Shown: positions 21,144 to 30,614 of the stretch, one piece after another
Layout: every line of letters begins with the position of its first letter
How positions within the stretch are numbered: the stretch's first letter is position 1
Source: Niebla homalea
Taxonomy: Eukaryota > Ascomycota > Lecanoromycetes > Lecanorales > Ramalinaceae
NCBI GenBank assembly: GCA_019925105.1
Contig: JAHGAU010000017.1
Span: 992,001-1,056,000, forward strand
DNA: 64,000 bases
Direction: 5' to 3'
Made by a program: the position numbers and the translations under genes
The notes under the pieces: generated by a model
Databases searched by the model: none
What the model saw: the letters and a program-made list of their open reading frames with translations, nothing else
Told to the model about the DNA's origin: nothing

Positions 21144-23123
21144 ATGTCCATCAAACGATCCATGCAGAATGGCCACGTTGGCAATGCCATTGGGGGAAAG
21201 CTCGATAACTATTTCGATAACCGAGAGCTTCCTATGTACAAGGACAAACCCTACAATTACTCCGCTTCAGGCAAAGCGAAGCCCATTTATGAGAGGTGGC
21301 GCCTCATTGGCAGTGTGCTATTGGCACTATTCACCATAGGATACTTCCTAGGCTACCTTGCGCAAGGAGCTCCTGGATCGAAGAAGGTCGATGGTGGCAA
21401 AAACACATGGGGCTGGCGATCTAACGATCCCTCTATCGAGTGGGGCGGTCGCAGGGAAAAAGTGAAAGAAATCTTCATCCAGAGCTGGGATGGATACCAA
21501 CAATATGCTTGGGGCCACGACATCTACCACCCTCTGTCCAAGGAGGGTGAGCAGATGAGCGAAGAGGGAAAAGGCATGGGCTGGATCATTGTGGATGCGC
21601 TGGACACCCTATTGATCATGAATTTAACTTCTCGCCTTTCCCATGCCAGAGAGTGGATCTCCACCTCCCTTGACTACGATCAAGATATCAACGTGAACAC
21701 CTTCGAGACTACCATAAGAATGATGGGTGGTCTTCTCTCGGCTCATTACCTCTCTAACGAATATCCTGCATTGGCCCAGTTGACCGACGACGACAAAGGC
21801 GCACCCGGAGAAGATCTCTATCTTGAGAAGGCAACAGACTTGGCAGACAGACTGGTGGGGGCATTCGAGACCGAAAGCGGTATACCAGACGCAAGCGTCA
21901 ACCTGCGGACTTCGAAAGGGATAGTGTCACATGCCGATGCTGGAGCGTCCTCCACGGCCGAAGCTACCAGCCTTCAACTCGAATTCAAATATCTAGCCTA
22001 TCTGACAGGGGAGAAGAATTATTGGGAGAAAGCAGAGAAAGTGATCGAGGTGGTTGACAGAAATGGGATGGAAGACGGTCTCCTGCCAATCTTCGTATCC
22101 CCTATCACGGGAACCTTCAGGGGCACCAATATCCGCCTAGGGAGTCGCGGAGATTCATACTACGAATATCTCATCAAGCAGTATTTGCAAACGGCAGGTG
22201 AAGAGCCTTTATATCAAGAGATGTGGAACGAATCCCTGGCCGGCGTACGGAAGCACTTAATTACGTATTCTGACCCCGGGCATTTTACCATCTTGGCCGA
22301 GCGGCCGGATGGCCTTGATGGGAAGATTTCCCCCAAAATGGATCATTTGGTGTGTTTCATGCCAGGCACGATAGCCCTGGGCGTGACCGGCGGCGTGACC
22401 GTCGATGAAGCGAAAGCGGCGGGCAAGTGGAGTGAAAAGGAAGAGAGCAACATGAACTTAGCCATTGAGCTCACAAAGACTTGTTGGGGGATGTATAAGG
22501 TCATGGCGACCGGGCTGGCACCAGAGATTACGCATTTTAAGATTAAGGATCCAGCTCATATGGAGTCTGACGGTATCCTGGCATCTGCTGATATAACCGA
22601 CAAGGCGAAAGACGAGTTCGTCATCAAGCACAATGACAACCACAATCTCCAACGACCTGAGACGGTGGAATCTTTGTTCTATATGTGGCGCATCACTGGC
22701 AATCCAATGTACAGGGAATGGGGCTGGGAGATGTTCCAGAGCTTCATCAAATATACAAAGGCAGATTCCGATGGTGGCTATACCAGCCTGGCCCATGCGA
22801 ACGAAATACCTCCAATCATGAAAGACAACATGGAGAGCTTTTGGCTGGCCGAAACGCTGAAATACTTCTACCTGCTATTCTCGCCGACCGATTTCTTACC
22901 ATTGGACTCTATTGTCATCAATACCGAAGCACACATTTTCCCTCGCTTCAAATTGGCAAGGGATCTGCATACTGGATGGGAGCGGAAGAAGCGAGATGCA
23001 AAGGGACACATTGTGGAGGCAACCAAATCTGGTGAAGGTAGCACGGTCAAAGTCGAGGGATCAGCAGCCTCGGTATTGTCAGACAAACATGTTAGTCCAG
23101 AGGGTCATATTGGATTGACATAG
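21144..23123 (+). CDS. MNS1: ER/Golgi class I alpha-1,2-mannosidase (GH47), type II membrane protein
   Basis: Single exon, 659 aa from MSIKRSMQNG; the frame is open 33 codons upstream, but this ATG gives the usual short cytosolic tail. One membrane anchor lies at about 54-73 (LIGSVLLALFTIGYFLGYLA), after which the catalytic (alpha/alpha)7 barrel is lumenal. GH47 marks are GWIIVDALDTLLIMNL, NTFETTIRMMGGLLSAHYLS, GASSTAEATSLQLEF, RGDSYYEYLIKQYL, HLVCFMPGTIALG, RPETVESLFYMWRITGNP, and NTEAHIF near the end, whose Thr ligates Ca2+ in the family. It should trim Man9GlcNAc2 on N-glycoproteins, which also marks misfolded proteins for degradation. The symbol is by family; Golgi paralogues exist in fungi, so the exact paralogue is less sure than the activity. 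Confidence 0.93.
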   Translation: MSIKRSMQNGHVGNAIGGKLDNYFDNRELPMYKDKPYNYSASGKAKPIYERWRLIGSVLLALFTIGYFLGYLAQGAPGSKKVDGGKNTWGWRSNDPSIEWGGRREKVKEIFIQSWDGYQQYAWGHDIYHPLSKEGEQMSEEGKGMGWIIVDALDTLLIMNLTSRLSHAREWISTSLDYDQDINVNTFETTIRMMGGLLSAHYLSNEYPALAQLTDDDKGAPGEDLYLEKATDLADRLVGAFETESGIPDASVNLRTSKGIVSHADAGASSTAEATSLQLEFKYLAYLTGEKNYWEKAEKVIEVVDRNGMEDGLLPIFVSPITGTFRGTNIRLGSRGDSYYEYLIKQYLQTAGEEPLYQEMWNESLAGVRKHLITYSDPGHFTILAERPDGLDGKISPKMDHLVCFMPGTIALGVTGGVTVDEAKAAGKWSEKEESNMNLAIELTKTCWGMYKVMATGLAPEITHFKIKDPAHMESDGILASADITDKAKDEFVIKHNDNHNLQRPETVESLFYMWRITGNPMYREWGWEMFQSFIKYTKADSDGGYTSLAHANEIPPIMKDNMESFWLAETLKYFYLLFSPTDFLPLDSIVINTEAHIFPRFKLARDLHTGWERKKRDAKGHIVEATKSGEGSTVKVEGSAASVLSDKHVSPEGHIGLT

Positions 23124-23500
23124 ATGGATTTGCAGGCAAGGTCACTGAACAATTAGGCAAGCATGCGAATCGGTGTTGAAATATCTAATCATGTAGGATA
23201 GCAGAGATGGGTTTTGGCCATGTATAGAGGTAGGGTGCTGTGTTCTTTGTTTTGCTTACCTACAATATACCCCAGTGAGACTTTGTCATTTCGAACGAAA
23301 TTCATGGTCGGATTGCAGGAAATTACTTTGGCTTGCTGCCTCGAGGATACCAAAAGGGTCTCCAAGATGTGAACTATGAAGCATTCATGGTCACGTGAGT
23401 CGAGTCTGACGAATTAAATCGCCTCATTTGACCCACATGTCTCAACCTCGGGATTAAGAACTTAAACTGTTACACGTCAAATGGGGATCGATCTTCCTTC
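23124..23500. other. Intergenic region, no gene seen
   Basis: Holds the mannosidase 3' flank and the promoter of the next gene. No repeat or RNA gene was recognised. Confidence 0.5.
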
Positions 23501-24781
23501 ATGGCTCTAGTGCCGGCCTTGTGGTCGGTCTTGAGCAGGTGGATGTCGTTTCCTCAGGCCTGCGGTCGGTATATATCTCGTCATGCCTTTGCCTTTGCCT
23601 TCACTTTCACCTGCCTGCTTGGCGCTGCGTATTGCTTCTCAATGATCAGTATGATGTTCAACTCAATTGCTAACTTCAGCTTCTATGCTGGCGCCCTGTT
23701 GACTTGCGCGAATGCATTGTCTCAAAACTCTTCATATATGAATTATACGAGTGTAACAGGCTACTTCCTCCAGGATGATCCAATCACCAACGCGACTGTT
23801 TTCGACTTCACAGCGACAAATTTTGGACTCATCAATCGGACCTATGCCACGGACTCCAAGCATGTCCAATCAAACACTCAGTGGCAGCGCTTCGCCACCC
23901 AAATTTCCACCCTTCAACATAATGCGTCCCGGGGTGTGCGGTACAAGCTTCTTTTCATGGGTCGTCACGGGGAGGGCTTCCACAATGCTGCCGAGTCATA
24001 CTATGGCACGCCAGCATGGAACTGCTACTACTCCATTCTGAATGGGAATGCGACCACCACGTGGGCAGATGCGCATTTGACAACTGCCGGAGTGTCACAA
24101 GCGCAAAGGGTCAATCGATTTTGGGCTGCGGAAATCGAGGGACAGAGGATAACGACGCCTCAGTCTTTTTACACGAGTCCGCTCACACGTTGTCTTGCGA
24201 CTGCGCAATTGTCATTTGATGGTTTGACGCTTCAACCCCCGTTCATTCCCACAGTTAAAGAACTCTTGCGAGAAGGCATCTCCGGTCATACCTGCGATCG
24301 GCGAAGCAACAAGTCGTACATCCAGGACAACTTCCCATCTTACAGGATTGAACAGGGCTTCACGGAAGAAGATCTGTTGTGGGAACCACTCCACGGAGAG
24401 ACGGCGACGGATCAAGACGTCAGATCCAAGACTGTCTTGGATGACATTTTTGAGCATGATAGCAACACTTACATCTCCATCACAAGTCATTCGGGTGAGA
24501 TAGCCTCAATTCTGAGAGGTAAGGTCCCACAGATCTGTAGCTATGGACCATTAGGCTGATCTTGATAAGTGCTTGGTCATCGGCCATTCTCGCTGAGTAC
24601 AGGTGCAGTCATACCGGTGCTGGTGAAAGCTGAAGTTATCCAAAAAGCCGAACCCGTGACAGCATTTCAACCATTTACCGGGATATGCACCTGTACGACG
24701 CCACCGCCGCCAAGCGCGACGTCGTCCGAGTGTACGACAGCGACTGCGTTTGTCGCTCCTGCGGGTGGTGGCCCAAATTAG
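23501..24781 (+). CDS. Membrane-anchored histidine phosphatase (phosphoglycerate-mutase-like) protein
   Basis: Two exons, 23501-24518 and 24570-24781 (51-nt intron), 409 aa. A hydrophobic segment at about 29-55 is a signal anchor. Several N-glycosylation sequons follow (NSS, NYT, NAT, NRT, NAS), so the domain is probably lumenal or extracellular. The phosphatase domain starts at about 148 with KLLFMGRHGEGFHN (catalytic RHG at 155-157). It continues with DAHLTTAGVSQAQ, FYTSPLTRCLATA, ELLREGISGHTCDRRS and the second catalytic His in ITSHSGEIASILRVLGHRPF, the last part formed across the intron. The C-terminal 45 residues are Thr/Pro/Cys-rich (CTCTTPPPPSATSSEC). The superfamily ranges from mutases to phosphatases. 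Fungal members with this layout are uncharacterised, and the substrate cannot be inferred. Confidence 0.85.
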
Positions 24782-24985
24782 ATTGTGACGGATCACTTCG
24801 TTTGACAGTCTCTGGCTCATGTGAGCAAAAGTCGCTACCGAGTAATCCAAATATAAATGACCAGCTCTCAAGGCTTGTAAGTGTAAATAAAGTTTGGGGT
24901 CAACGTTTGGGCTTGTTGACGTGTAAACAAATACTCACTCCTGTCTTTGACCGATGCTTGCCATTGCGAACCATTTCATGCGGTC

Positions 24986-25381
24986 ATGGCTTTCGTTGCA
25001 GCAGTGAAGGATGTTCGAGACATGTTTGTAGCTTTCATCTTAGAAAAACCTCCGCGTGCGACTGTGGTGCCAGTGGCCGCCCCTGTCGCAGCGCAAAACA
25101 ACGCTCCTGTACAAGCTGGCTTGCAGCGACCCCAGCCAGTTCATCTATCCTGGACAAGGAGCATGTTCACTGCGATCCACTCACATGTGAACTTTGAGCT
25201 GAACGCCATAACTCAGGGCATGGTCAATTTCACCGCCGTAGACGGGCAAAGGAAACAATATCCTCTAGCTCAGGTTTTTCGCTACTGGGTGCTACGTTTC
25301 CTGGTCCTTCTTATCATAATCTGTTCTAGCTGGCTTTTCTGGCGAACGAATAAATATGGCGTTTGGCACCCGTGGGACTGA
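24986..25381 (+). CDS. Small C-terminally anchored hypothetical protein
   Basis: A frame of 131 aa from MAFVAAVKDVRDMF; an upstream in-frame ATG at 24947 would add 13 residues. It has an Ala/Val/Pro-rich middle (PVAAPVAAQNNAPVQ) and one hydrophobic segment near the C-terminus (VLRFLVLLIIICSSWLF, about 103-120), followed by a short Trp-containing tail. It lies in the same direction and 205 nt downstream of the histidine phosphatase. No family is recognised. The overall composition is protein-like, but support is only moderate. Confidence 0.4.
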   Translation: MAFVAAVKDVRDMFVAFILEKPPRATVVPVAAPVAAQNNAPVQAGLQRPQPVHLSWTRSMFTAIHSHVNFELNAITQGMVNFTAVDGQRKQYPLAQVFRYWVLRFLVLLIIICSSWLFWRTNKYGVWHPWD

Positions 25382-26390
25382 GTCGGAGTGGCCATCTCTA
25401 ATGCTGTGTCTTCAAGTTTGATTTCTGATACACCTGTCGCTCCTTCAACTACCTTATCTCAAATGTAATAGAAGAATTTTAATTTTGATATTAGCTATTA
25501 TCAATTTCGAATTCTAACAATCCGCTGGTTTGGGGCTGTGCATGTCGCAATGGCTGAAGAGGTGACGAGCTTTATGCTACTGGTAACGCAAATGTTCATC
25601 ATTAAGAGATATTCCCAATGGTGAAGTCAGCTTGCAACCGACGATGCTCACGGAAAGCGCGTTCACCGAGCGCCCAGTCATTTCAGACTCTCAGGAGGTC
25701 GTGTCAGAGACGGAACACCAATGGCGAGCTTACAGGCTCCCCTCAAAAGGATGACGACAGTCTTACAGCAAGCGACGTCAGGAGACCGGAATGATGCAAC
25801 CAAAAGAAAGATCGGCTCAGATCAGCTGCCTTGGCCATCGTGAACATGAAGTCGGCCAAATTCGAGCCTAACGGTTTGCCAATCGTCCATCACTCAAGAG
25901 GATACATCAATTGCCTTGTTGTGCTTTTGGCTAGGTCGCTGCCAATCCATGGAACGTCTGCCTATTCGATACGCGAAGAGGAATTTTCGGTTCTCAGCCT
26001 TTGCTTCCTTTCTGGCTATCTTGCTCTCAGACAGCACGGCCTGTTGCTCCGCTTCAAAGAAGCCGGCAATGCCTCTCAGGGGTATTCTCGGCATGTACGT
26101 TGACGACGCTGGCGTCTGTCCGTGTCCTTTCCTTATTTGAGGAAATGAAGTTCACCGGCTTTGTGACGGGAATGAGAAGAAAACAGTGGAAAGCAATACC
26201 TCTCTGGACAAGAAACGGCAGCAATTCTTTGCCTTTCCCCATAGAGAGGAGTTAGATGATATGTCCGCCAAGGAAGAAAAAAACGGTTCCTAGAATAGTA
26301 CTCACATGCTTGAACATTGTTCATCCCATTTCTTAGGGGGGCTAACGAACTTTCATCGTCAGCTCGTGATGAATCTTCTCTTCTATTCCA
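25382..26390. other. Gene-poor region
   Basis: Only short frames without domain signal (for example 25721-25843, about 40 codons, plus strand). AT-rich from 25440 to 25520. No transposon ends, tRNA or long repeat seen. Confidence 0.4.
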
Positions 26391-27095
26391 ATGCCTTCAA
26401 CAACGCTTCCAATCGAGGACTCATACATCCTCAGCAGTATCCACTGTTGTCCGTCAACATTCAACGGATCATACACCTTTCCCCCAGTCCTGGACGAACA
26501 ACCGCAATGCCATACCACCCCCCGGCCAACCCACGCACCGTCGCCGTTTCCTTCGCGCCCAAAACAACCATCTTGGTCCACCCCAACTTCACCTTCAGAC
26601 CCACCACCACACGAACCACCATCACCACCATCACCACCACCACATGCCCACAAACCCCCGCCCACCACATCCGCAACTCCGTCCCCCCAAGAAAACGAGC
26701 ATCATATCCCTCCCTCCCTCCCACGCACCAACAACAATAATAACAACAACAAACCCCAACCGAAACCGACCGACCGTCCCAATGGCCCTGCAAAACCGCT
26801 CATCGACGCTAGCAGCCAGGACATGGAGATGCTGGATATCCCCCCCCCCCTGGACTGTGGGCAGCTGTGGGGATGGGCGGCGCGACAGCGGCGGGCGAAG
26901 CAGCAGCAGCAGAAGAGGGAGAATTGGGGGGGGTCGATGGAGGAAGGGAGGTTGGGGGGGGGGCAGGGGGGAGAAGAGGAGGGGAAGAGGGGCAGGATCG
27001 CGCAGGTGATGGCGTTGGTGCTGCTGGTGCTGGTGATTGAGCTGGTTGCGCTGGTGGTGGTGGTGGTAATTGGGGTGACGGGCGTGGGTCATTGA
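26391..27095 (+). CDS. Low-complexity Pro-rich ORF with C-terminal hydrophobic segment, hypothetical
   Basis: 234 codons. The N-terminal two thirds are Pro/Ser/Thr/His-rich with a run of seven Asn. A short ordered-looking stretch (LIDASSQDMEMLDIPPPLDCGQLWGW) and a Lys/Arg/Gln-rich stretch follow, then a Gly/Glu-rich stretch and a strong terminal hydrophobic segment (VMALVLLVLVIELVALVVVVVIG). That end would make a tail-anchored protein. The DNA is repetitive (ACC/CAC-rich, then GGG-rich), and large frames are open on both strands because of it, so coding status is uncertain. A 180-codon minus-strand frame (26809-27351) is the rival reading. Confidence 0.35.
   Translation: MPSTTLPIEDSYILSSIHCCPSTFNGSYTFPPVLDEQPQCHTTPRPTHAPSPFPSRPKQPSWSTPTSPSDPPPHEPPSPPSPPPHAHKPPPTTSATPSPQENEHHIPPSLPRTNNNNNNNKPQPKPTDRPNGPAKPLIDASSQDMEMLDIPPPLDCGQLWGWAARQRRAKQQQQKRENWGGSMEEGRLGGGQGGEEEGKRGRIAQVMALVLLVLVIELVALVVVVVIGVTGVGH
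26575..26650. repeat. ACC/CAT-type microsatellite-like tract
   Basis: Runs of accaccaccac and catcaccaccatcaccacc within the low-complexity ORF; nearly free of G on the plus strand. Confidence 0.7.
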
Positions 27096-28123
27096 AAAAG
27101 AGGTGCGGTGGGCGAAAAGGGGAAATGGCAATGGAATGGGATGATGAGCATAGCTTGGGAGGTATGTTTTTTCGTCGTCGTTGAATCATGAATTGGAGAA
27201 GACCAGCGAATAGCGAATGTACGTACACTGAATGAATGCCGCCACATGCATCGTCCAAGAGTTGCACAGTTGTTTCTCTTGCTTGAAAAATCATCAAAGT
27301 GGAATATCCATGCGCGTCTTCAAACCAGCCACTCGACAAATAGCCAGACATGATGAGACCTCACCTTCCTGAATTCGACGGTACCACTCGAATAACTCAC
27401 GCAGCGAGCTCACCCCTGTTCATTTTATGTAAAAGGTGCCCTGTCACAGCCCGCTTGCTTAGGTGATCAGCAGCTTTTCTCCTTTTCATCGGCGGTATTA
27501 TCTCTTGACTCGGTGGGCATGTCCGTGGCAAAGGAGCGGTGCACCCACTGAGCTGTGCGGTCTACAAGGTAAACGGGTAAGATAACACAAGCTGGCACCC
27601 GATAGATAAAGTCGCTACCTGGTGATCGACATCCGATGATGCTCCTCAGGACACACGGGATTACGGCTCACTTGAGCGAGGTCCCTGGTCAGAAGCAGGT
27701 AAGAGACGAACATTGCGGCCTGCTGAACGCCTGTCTAGAAGGGTTTCGCAAGAAGAACGCTTAGAACTACCATGTGTGGAAGAGCCATGATTGACTATCC
27801 AAAGACTCCAAGAGCATGGGCTGCTGGTTGCTGGCACCAAGGTGATGTTGACTGGTTTTTATAGTGACAGAACTTTGAATGGTTGGTGCTGCGTTCTTCA
27901 TTGCGTCTTCAATCACGCCTAGGTATCTATTACCTCACTTTGAGAGGTAGAGACCTTTGTTCTTGTGATGGTCCTTTGAGGCGTACAGCAGTGCGGAAGC
28001 GGAGGTTCCAAAAAGTTGAGTTTGTTGCTTCTCCGTTCCTACACAGGCGTCTCTGGGATGGATCTAGGTGGTTGTGGCCCCTGAGTAAGCTGATGGATCC
28101 TGGCACTGGTACTACATGTCAAC
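27096..28123. other. Intergenic region, no supported gene
   Basis: A plus-strand frame of 84 codons (27883-28137) overlaps the last CDC43 exon in antisense and is rejected. The rest shows short frames only, with no RNA gene or repeat noted. Confidence 0.45.
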
Positions 28124-29676
28124 TCAACCGCCGCTGAGCTGTAAGTACGATGGGGGGACATGGACGGAGGATTCGAAGTTCTCCCTGGCACGAACAGATA
28201 TACAGAGCATCGGGTCTATGCTCTTCAGCCCGAGCTCTCCCATGGTAGCCAAAGCCGCAAGGCCGAGATAAGAATGAAGAATATCTATTACAACGTTAGT
28301 TAGTCATGAGAGAACAGTCAAGAATGACCCAGGGGATTCAGACCTGGGGGATCACCGCATGTCTTGCCGAAACCGCCAATGAGATGCTGCGCCTTGTCCA
28401 GCAAGTATCGGCGGGTAGCATTGGAATCCTGTAGACATAACTGATGCATCATCTAGAAGGCTTTGTCAACGGACTGTACAGAATGAAAGGTACGGAGTCA
28501 GTACAGCTAGTGATCCCCCCACCCAGAATGAGTAACATGTATCAGCGACCTTGTTGCATCTGCCATTGAAGCCTGCTGATTGCAAGTCGTCGTCAAGTGA
28601 GTCGATGCCTGGGAATGCTGTTCGACTACGATCGTCGGCTGATGTAGAGATAGGAGGGTATTGAGACTCTGAAGACGAGTCCTGCTCGTCTTGAGACGGC
28701 TTCCCCACAGGATCGGCTTCATGTAGCCCTAATTCTTCGTCTGTAAGATTGATATATTGTGTCTGCCGGTGAACAAGCCAATGAACCAGGTCTCGCGACA
28801 CCTTTGCGTTTAGGCCAGGCAGTGGGGAAGGTCCAGCTTGATCTCGATCTTTGAGAGGGACTAGTTGCAGCAGCTTCAGAGCCCCAATGGCGCAATACGT
28901 TGTCCCGGCTGCATGTGCGGATGAGTTTCTATTTGTTATTCAGTAGCGACAGCTGACCAGAGCGTACCGTGTGCTTCTTGAAAGGGCGACTTTGCAATTC
29001 CTCCCTCGTATGTCTAAGACGTTCAGTGCGGGAAGCATGCAGGATCTCATTGCCAGGCAAGACTGACCACACTTTGTTCAATATAATTTGTCAAACTATC
29101 GCAACTTATATCGGGAACATTCTGATGCTCGCCCCTTCTCAAAATCCACCTCACTGCGGCAGCCAGATAGCAATGCCTCATATCACCTCCTCCTTCGATA
29201 ACGTCATTCTTTCCCAGGGCTTCCCCAAACCCTCCATCAATCCTTTGTAGCCTCCGGACCCAGTGTAGGCATTCCGGTTTCCGGACTCGGAGCAGATCGT
29301 CGTCGAGTATCATCAACGCTGACAGAGCGAAAAAGGTTGCAGCAAGGTTTGCAGGATCCCAATACTTCCCATCATCACTTGAAGCATCACCACCACAAGC
29401 GCCAGTGAAGCCTTTGAAGCCCCCTGCAGGATGTTGACAGCGGTATATCCATTCCACGTAGCTCTGACGCTCTTCAACAGAGACATTCCCATGCAGTGCA
29501 TCGAGGAGATCCAGGGCTGAAAGGGTGAAGCAGGCCAAAGTCATCCGCTGAGAATCCTGAGCTACATAGGCAGAAGGCAAGAGCGTCTTCAGACAGCGTA
29601 ACCAGTATCTTACATGCTTAGCTTTGTGGAAATCTGGCTCCGCAGTAACCAGAGCTGCGGGGCCCATATCAGACAT
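28124..29676 (-). CDS. CDC43: Geranylgeranyltransferase type I beta subunit
   Basis: Five exons from 29676: 29676-29068, 29013-28968, 28908-28505, 28452-28344 and 28284-28124; 442 aa. The start MSDMGPAALV leads straight into HVRYWLRCLKTLLP and DSQRMTLACFTLSALDLL, the family N-terminus. Prenyltransferase alpha-alpha repeats follow: HPAGGFKGFTG, RIDGGFGEAL, GGDMRHCYLAAAVRWIL and TYEGGIAKSPFQEAHAGTTYCAIGAL (made over two introns). The Zn ligands are visible as DTCYSFWVGGSL (Asp, Cys) and DILHSYLGLAAL (His), the latter made across intron 4. The enzyme, with the RAM2-type alpha subunit, attaches geranylgeranyl to CaaL proteins such as Rho/Cdc42 GTPases in the cytosol. An acidic Ser-rich insert (residues about 290-340) is typical of filamentous-fungal forms. 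Its start lies 215 nt from the divergent ILM1 start. Confidence 0.93.
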
Positions 29677-29891
29677 CTTCACAATTGGTCCTATGCCACG
29701 GATAGAGTGGAGTGCATCTTTGGATATGTGAGAGCCGAGGGAGCGAGAGAGCCTCAAGCTCGCTGCGGAGGAGCGGACAGATTCCGCTGAATTTCACCTC
29801 GGACTTCACTCCCTTTTTTTTCTTCTTAACGAAGTCAAGACTCGAGCCATCTAGCAGACTGCTTTCTCTATTCGATTCTTCGCCACCCAGG
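29677..29891. promoter_or_regulatory. Short bidirectional promoter, CDC43 / ILM1
   Basis: Only 215 nt separate the two divergent translation starts. It contains pyrimidine-rich stretches on the plus strand (CCCTTTTTTTTCTTCTT, about 29811-29827). The core promoters must overlap or share elements. Confidence 0.6.
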
Positions 29892-30498
29892 ATGGCAATT
29901 CTTAGCTCTCCAAATCTCCTCCGCTCCCTGTCGCTGTTCCATCTGACAATAGCCTACTATCTCCTGTCGTCTCCCGCCACGCTGACGGAGCAAAGTCTGG
30001 TAATCGTCCTTGGAGCGGCAATGGACATACCACTGCCGCCGTCCGAATTGACCATGCCGACTTTTGGAACGGGACTTGCAGCGGTTTTCCTAGTTTTGCT
30101 GGCCGTTTCAGACCTGACAGCTTCGGCACTGCCCGAGGAGATTAGTACCTTGTATTGGAGCAGCCTTGCGCCAGTCAGACTGGTCTTCTTCTTTGGCCTG
30201 ACTGCATGGGCCTATTTGGGGAAACCCGCACCGGATGGTGGGCTTGCTATGTCTGACCAGTCGCCTCTCACGGGCGCACCTGTGGGAATGAGAGAGATGG
30301 TGTGCAACAGTTTTGTATTCTCTTGGGGCTTTTTGGAAATGTTGAGCTGGTTTTGGGTAGATCAAGCGCTTTCCATCTGGCAAGGCCGGTAGAATTGTGC
30401 TAACCGAGGGTCAGGTTTTTACGACTTTGAGGGAGGAAAAGAGGGAATTGCTTGCCAAAGTAGAGAGGAAGGCAAAGGGTAAGGAGGGTGGTCTGTAA
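29892..30498 (+). CDS. ILM1: ILM1-family membrane protein (increased loss of mitochondrial DNA)
   Basis: Two exons, 29892-30356 and 30415-30498 (58-nt intron with branch site GCTAACC), 182 aa. Unspliced, the frame would end at 30392 with WQGR, but splicing gives WFWVFTTLREEKRELLAKVERKA, the usual Lys-rich end of this family. Four hydrophobic segments are visible: about 7-30, 52-75, 85-105 and 135-155. The family (Pfam ILM1) is fungal; in yeast its loss increases loss of mitochondrial DNA, and the protein is an ER or endomembrane protein of unknown mechanism. Family assignment is by overall pattern (LLRSLSLFHLTIAYYLLSSP start, four spans, charged tail). Confidence 0.8.
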
Positions 30499-30614
30499 TG
30501 ACGACTGAGCGTGGAGAATAGATCGCAATTTCCAGGCTAAGCACTTGCATCCGTCTCAGAACGACGACGTCCAAAGTCCACATCCAAGATGGTCTTACTA
30601 TAGCCTTGTTTTAT

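Noticed and set aside
26809..27351. 180-codon minus-strand frame, Pro/Ser/Ala-rich
   Set aside because: Its C-terminal half is only the complement of the G-rich tract, and its start has no features.
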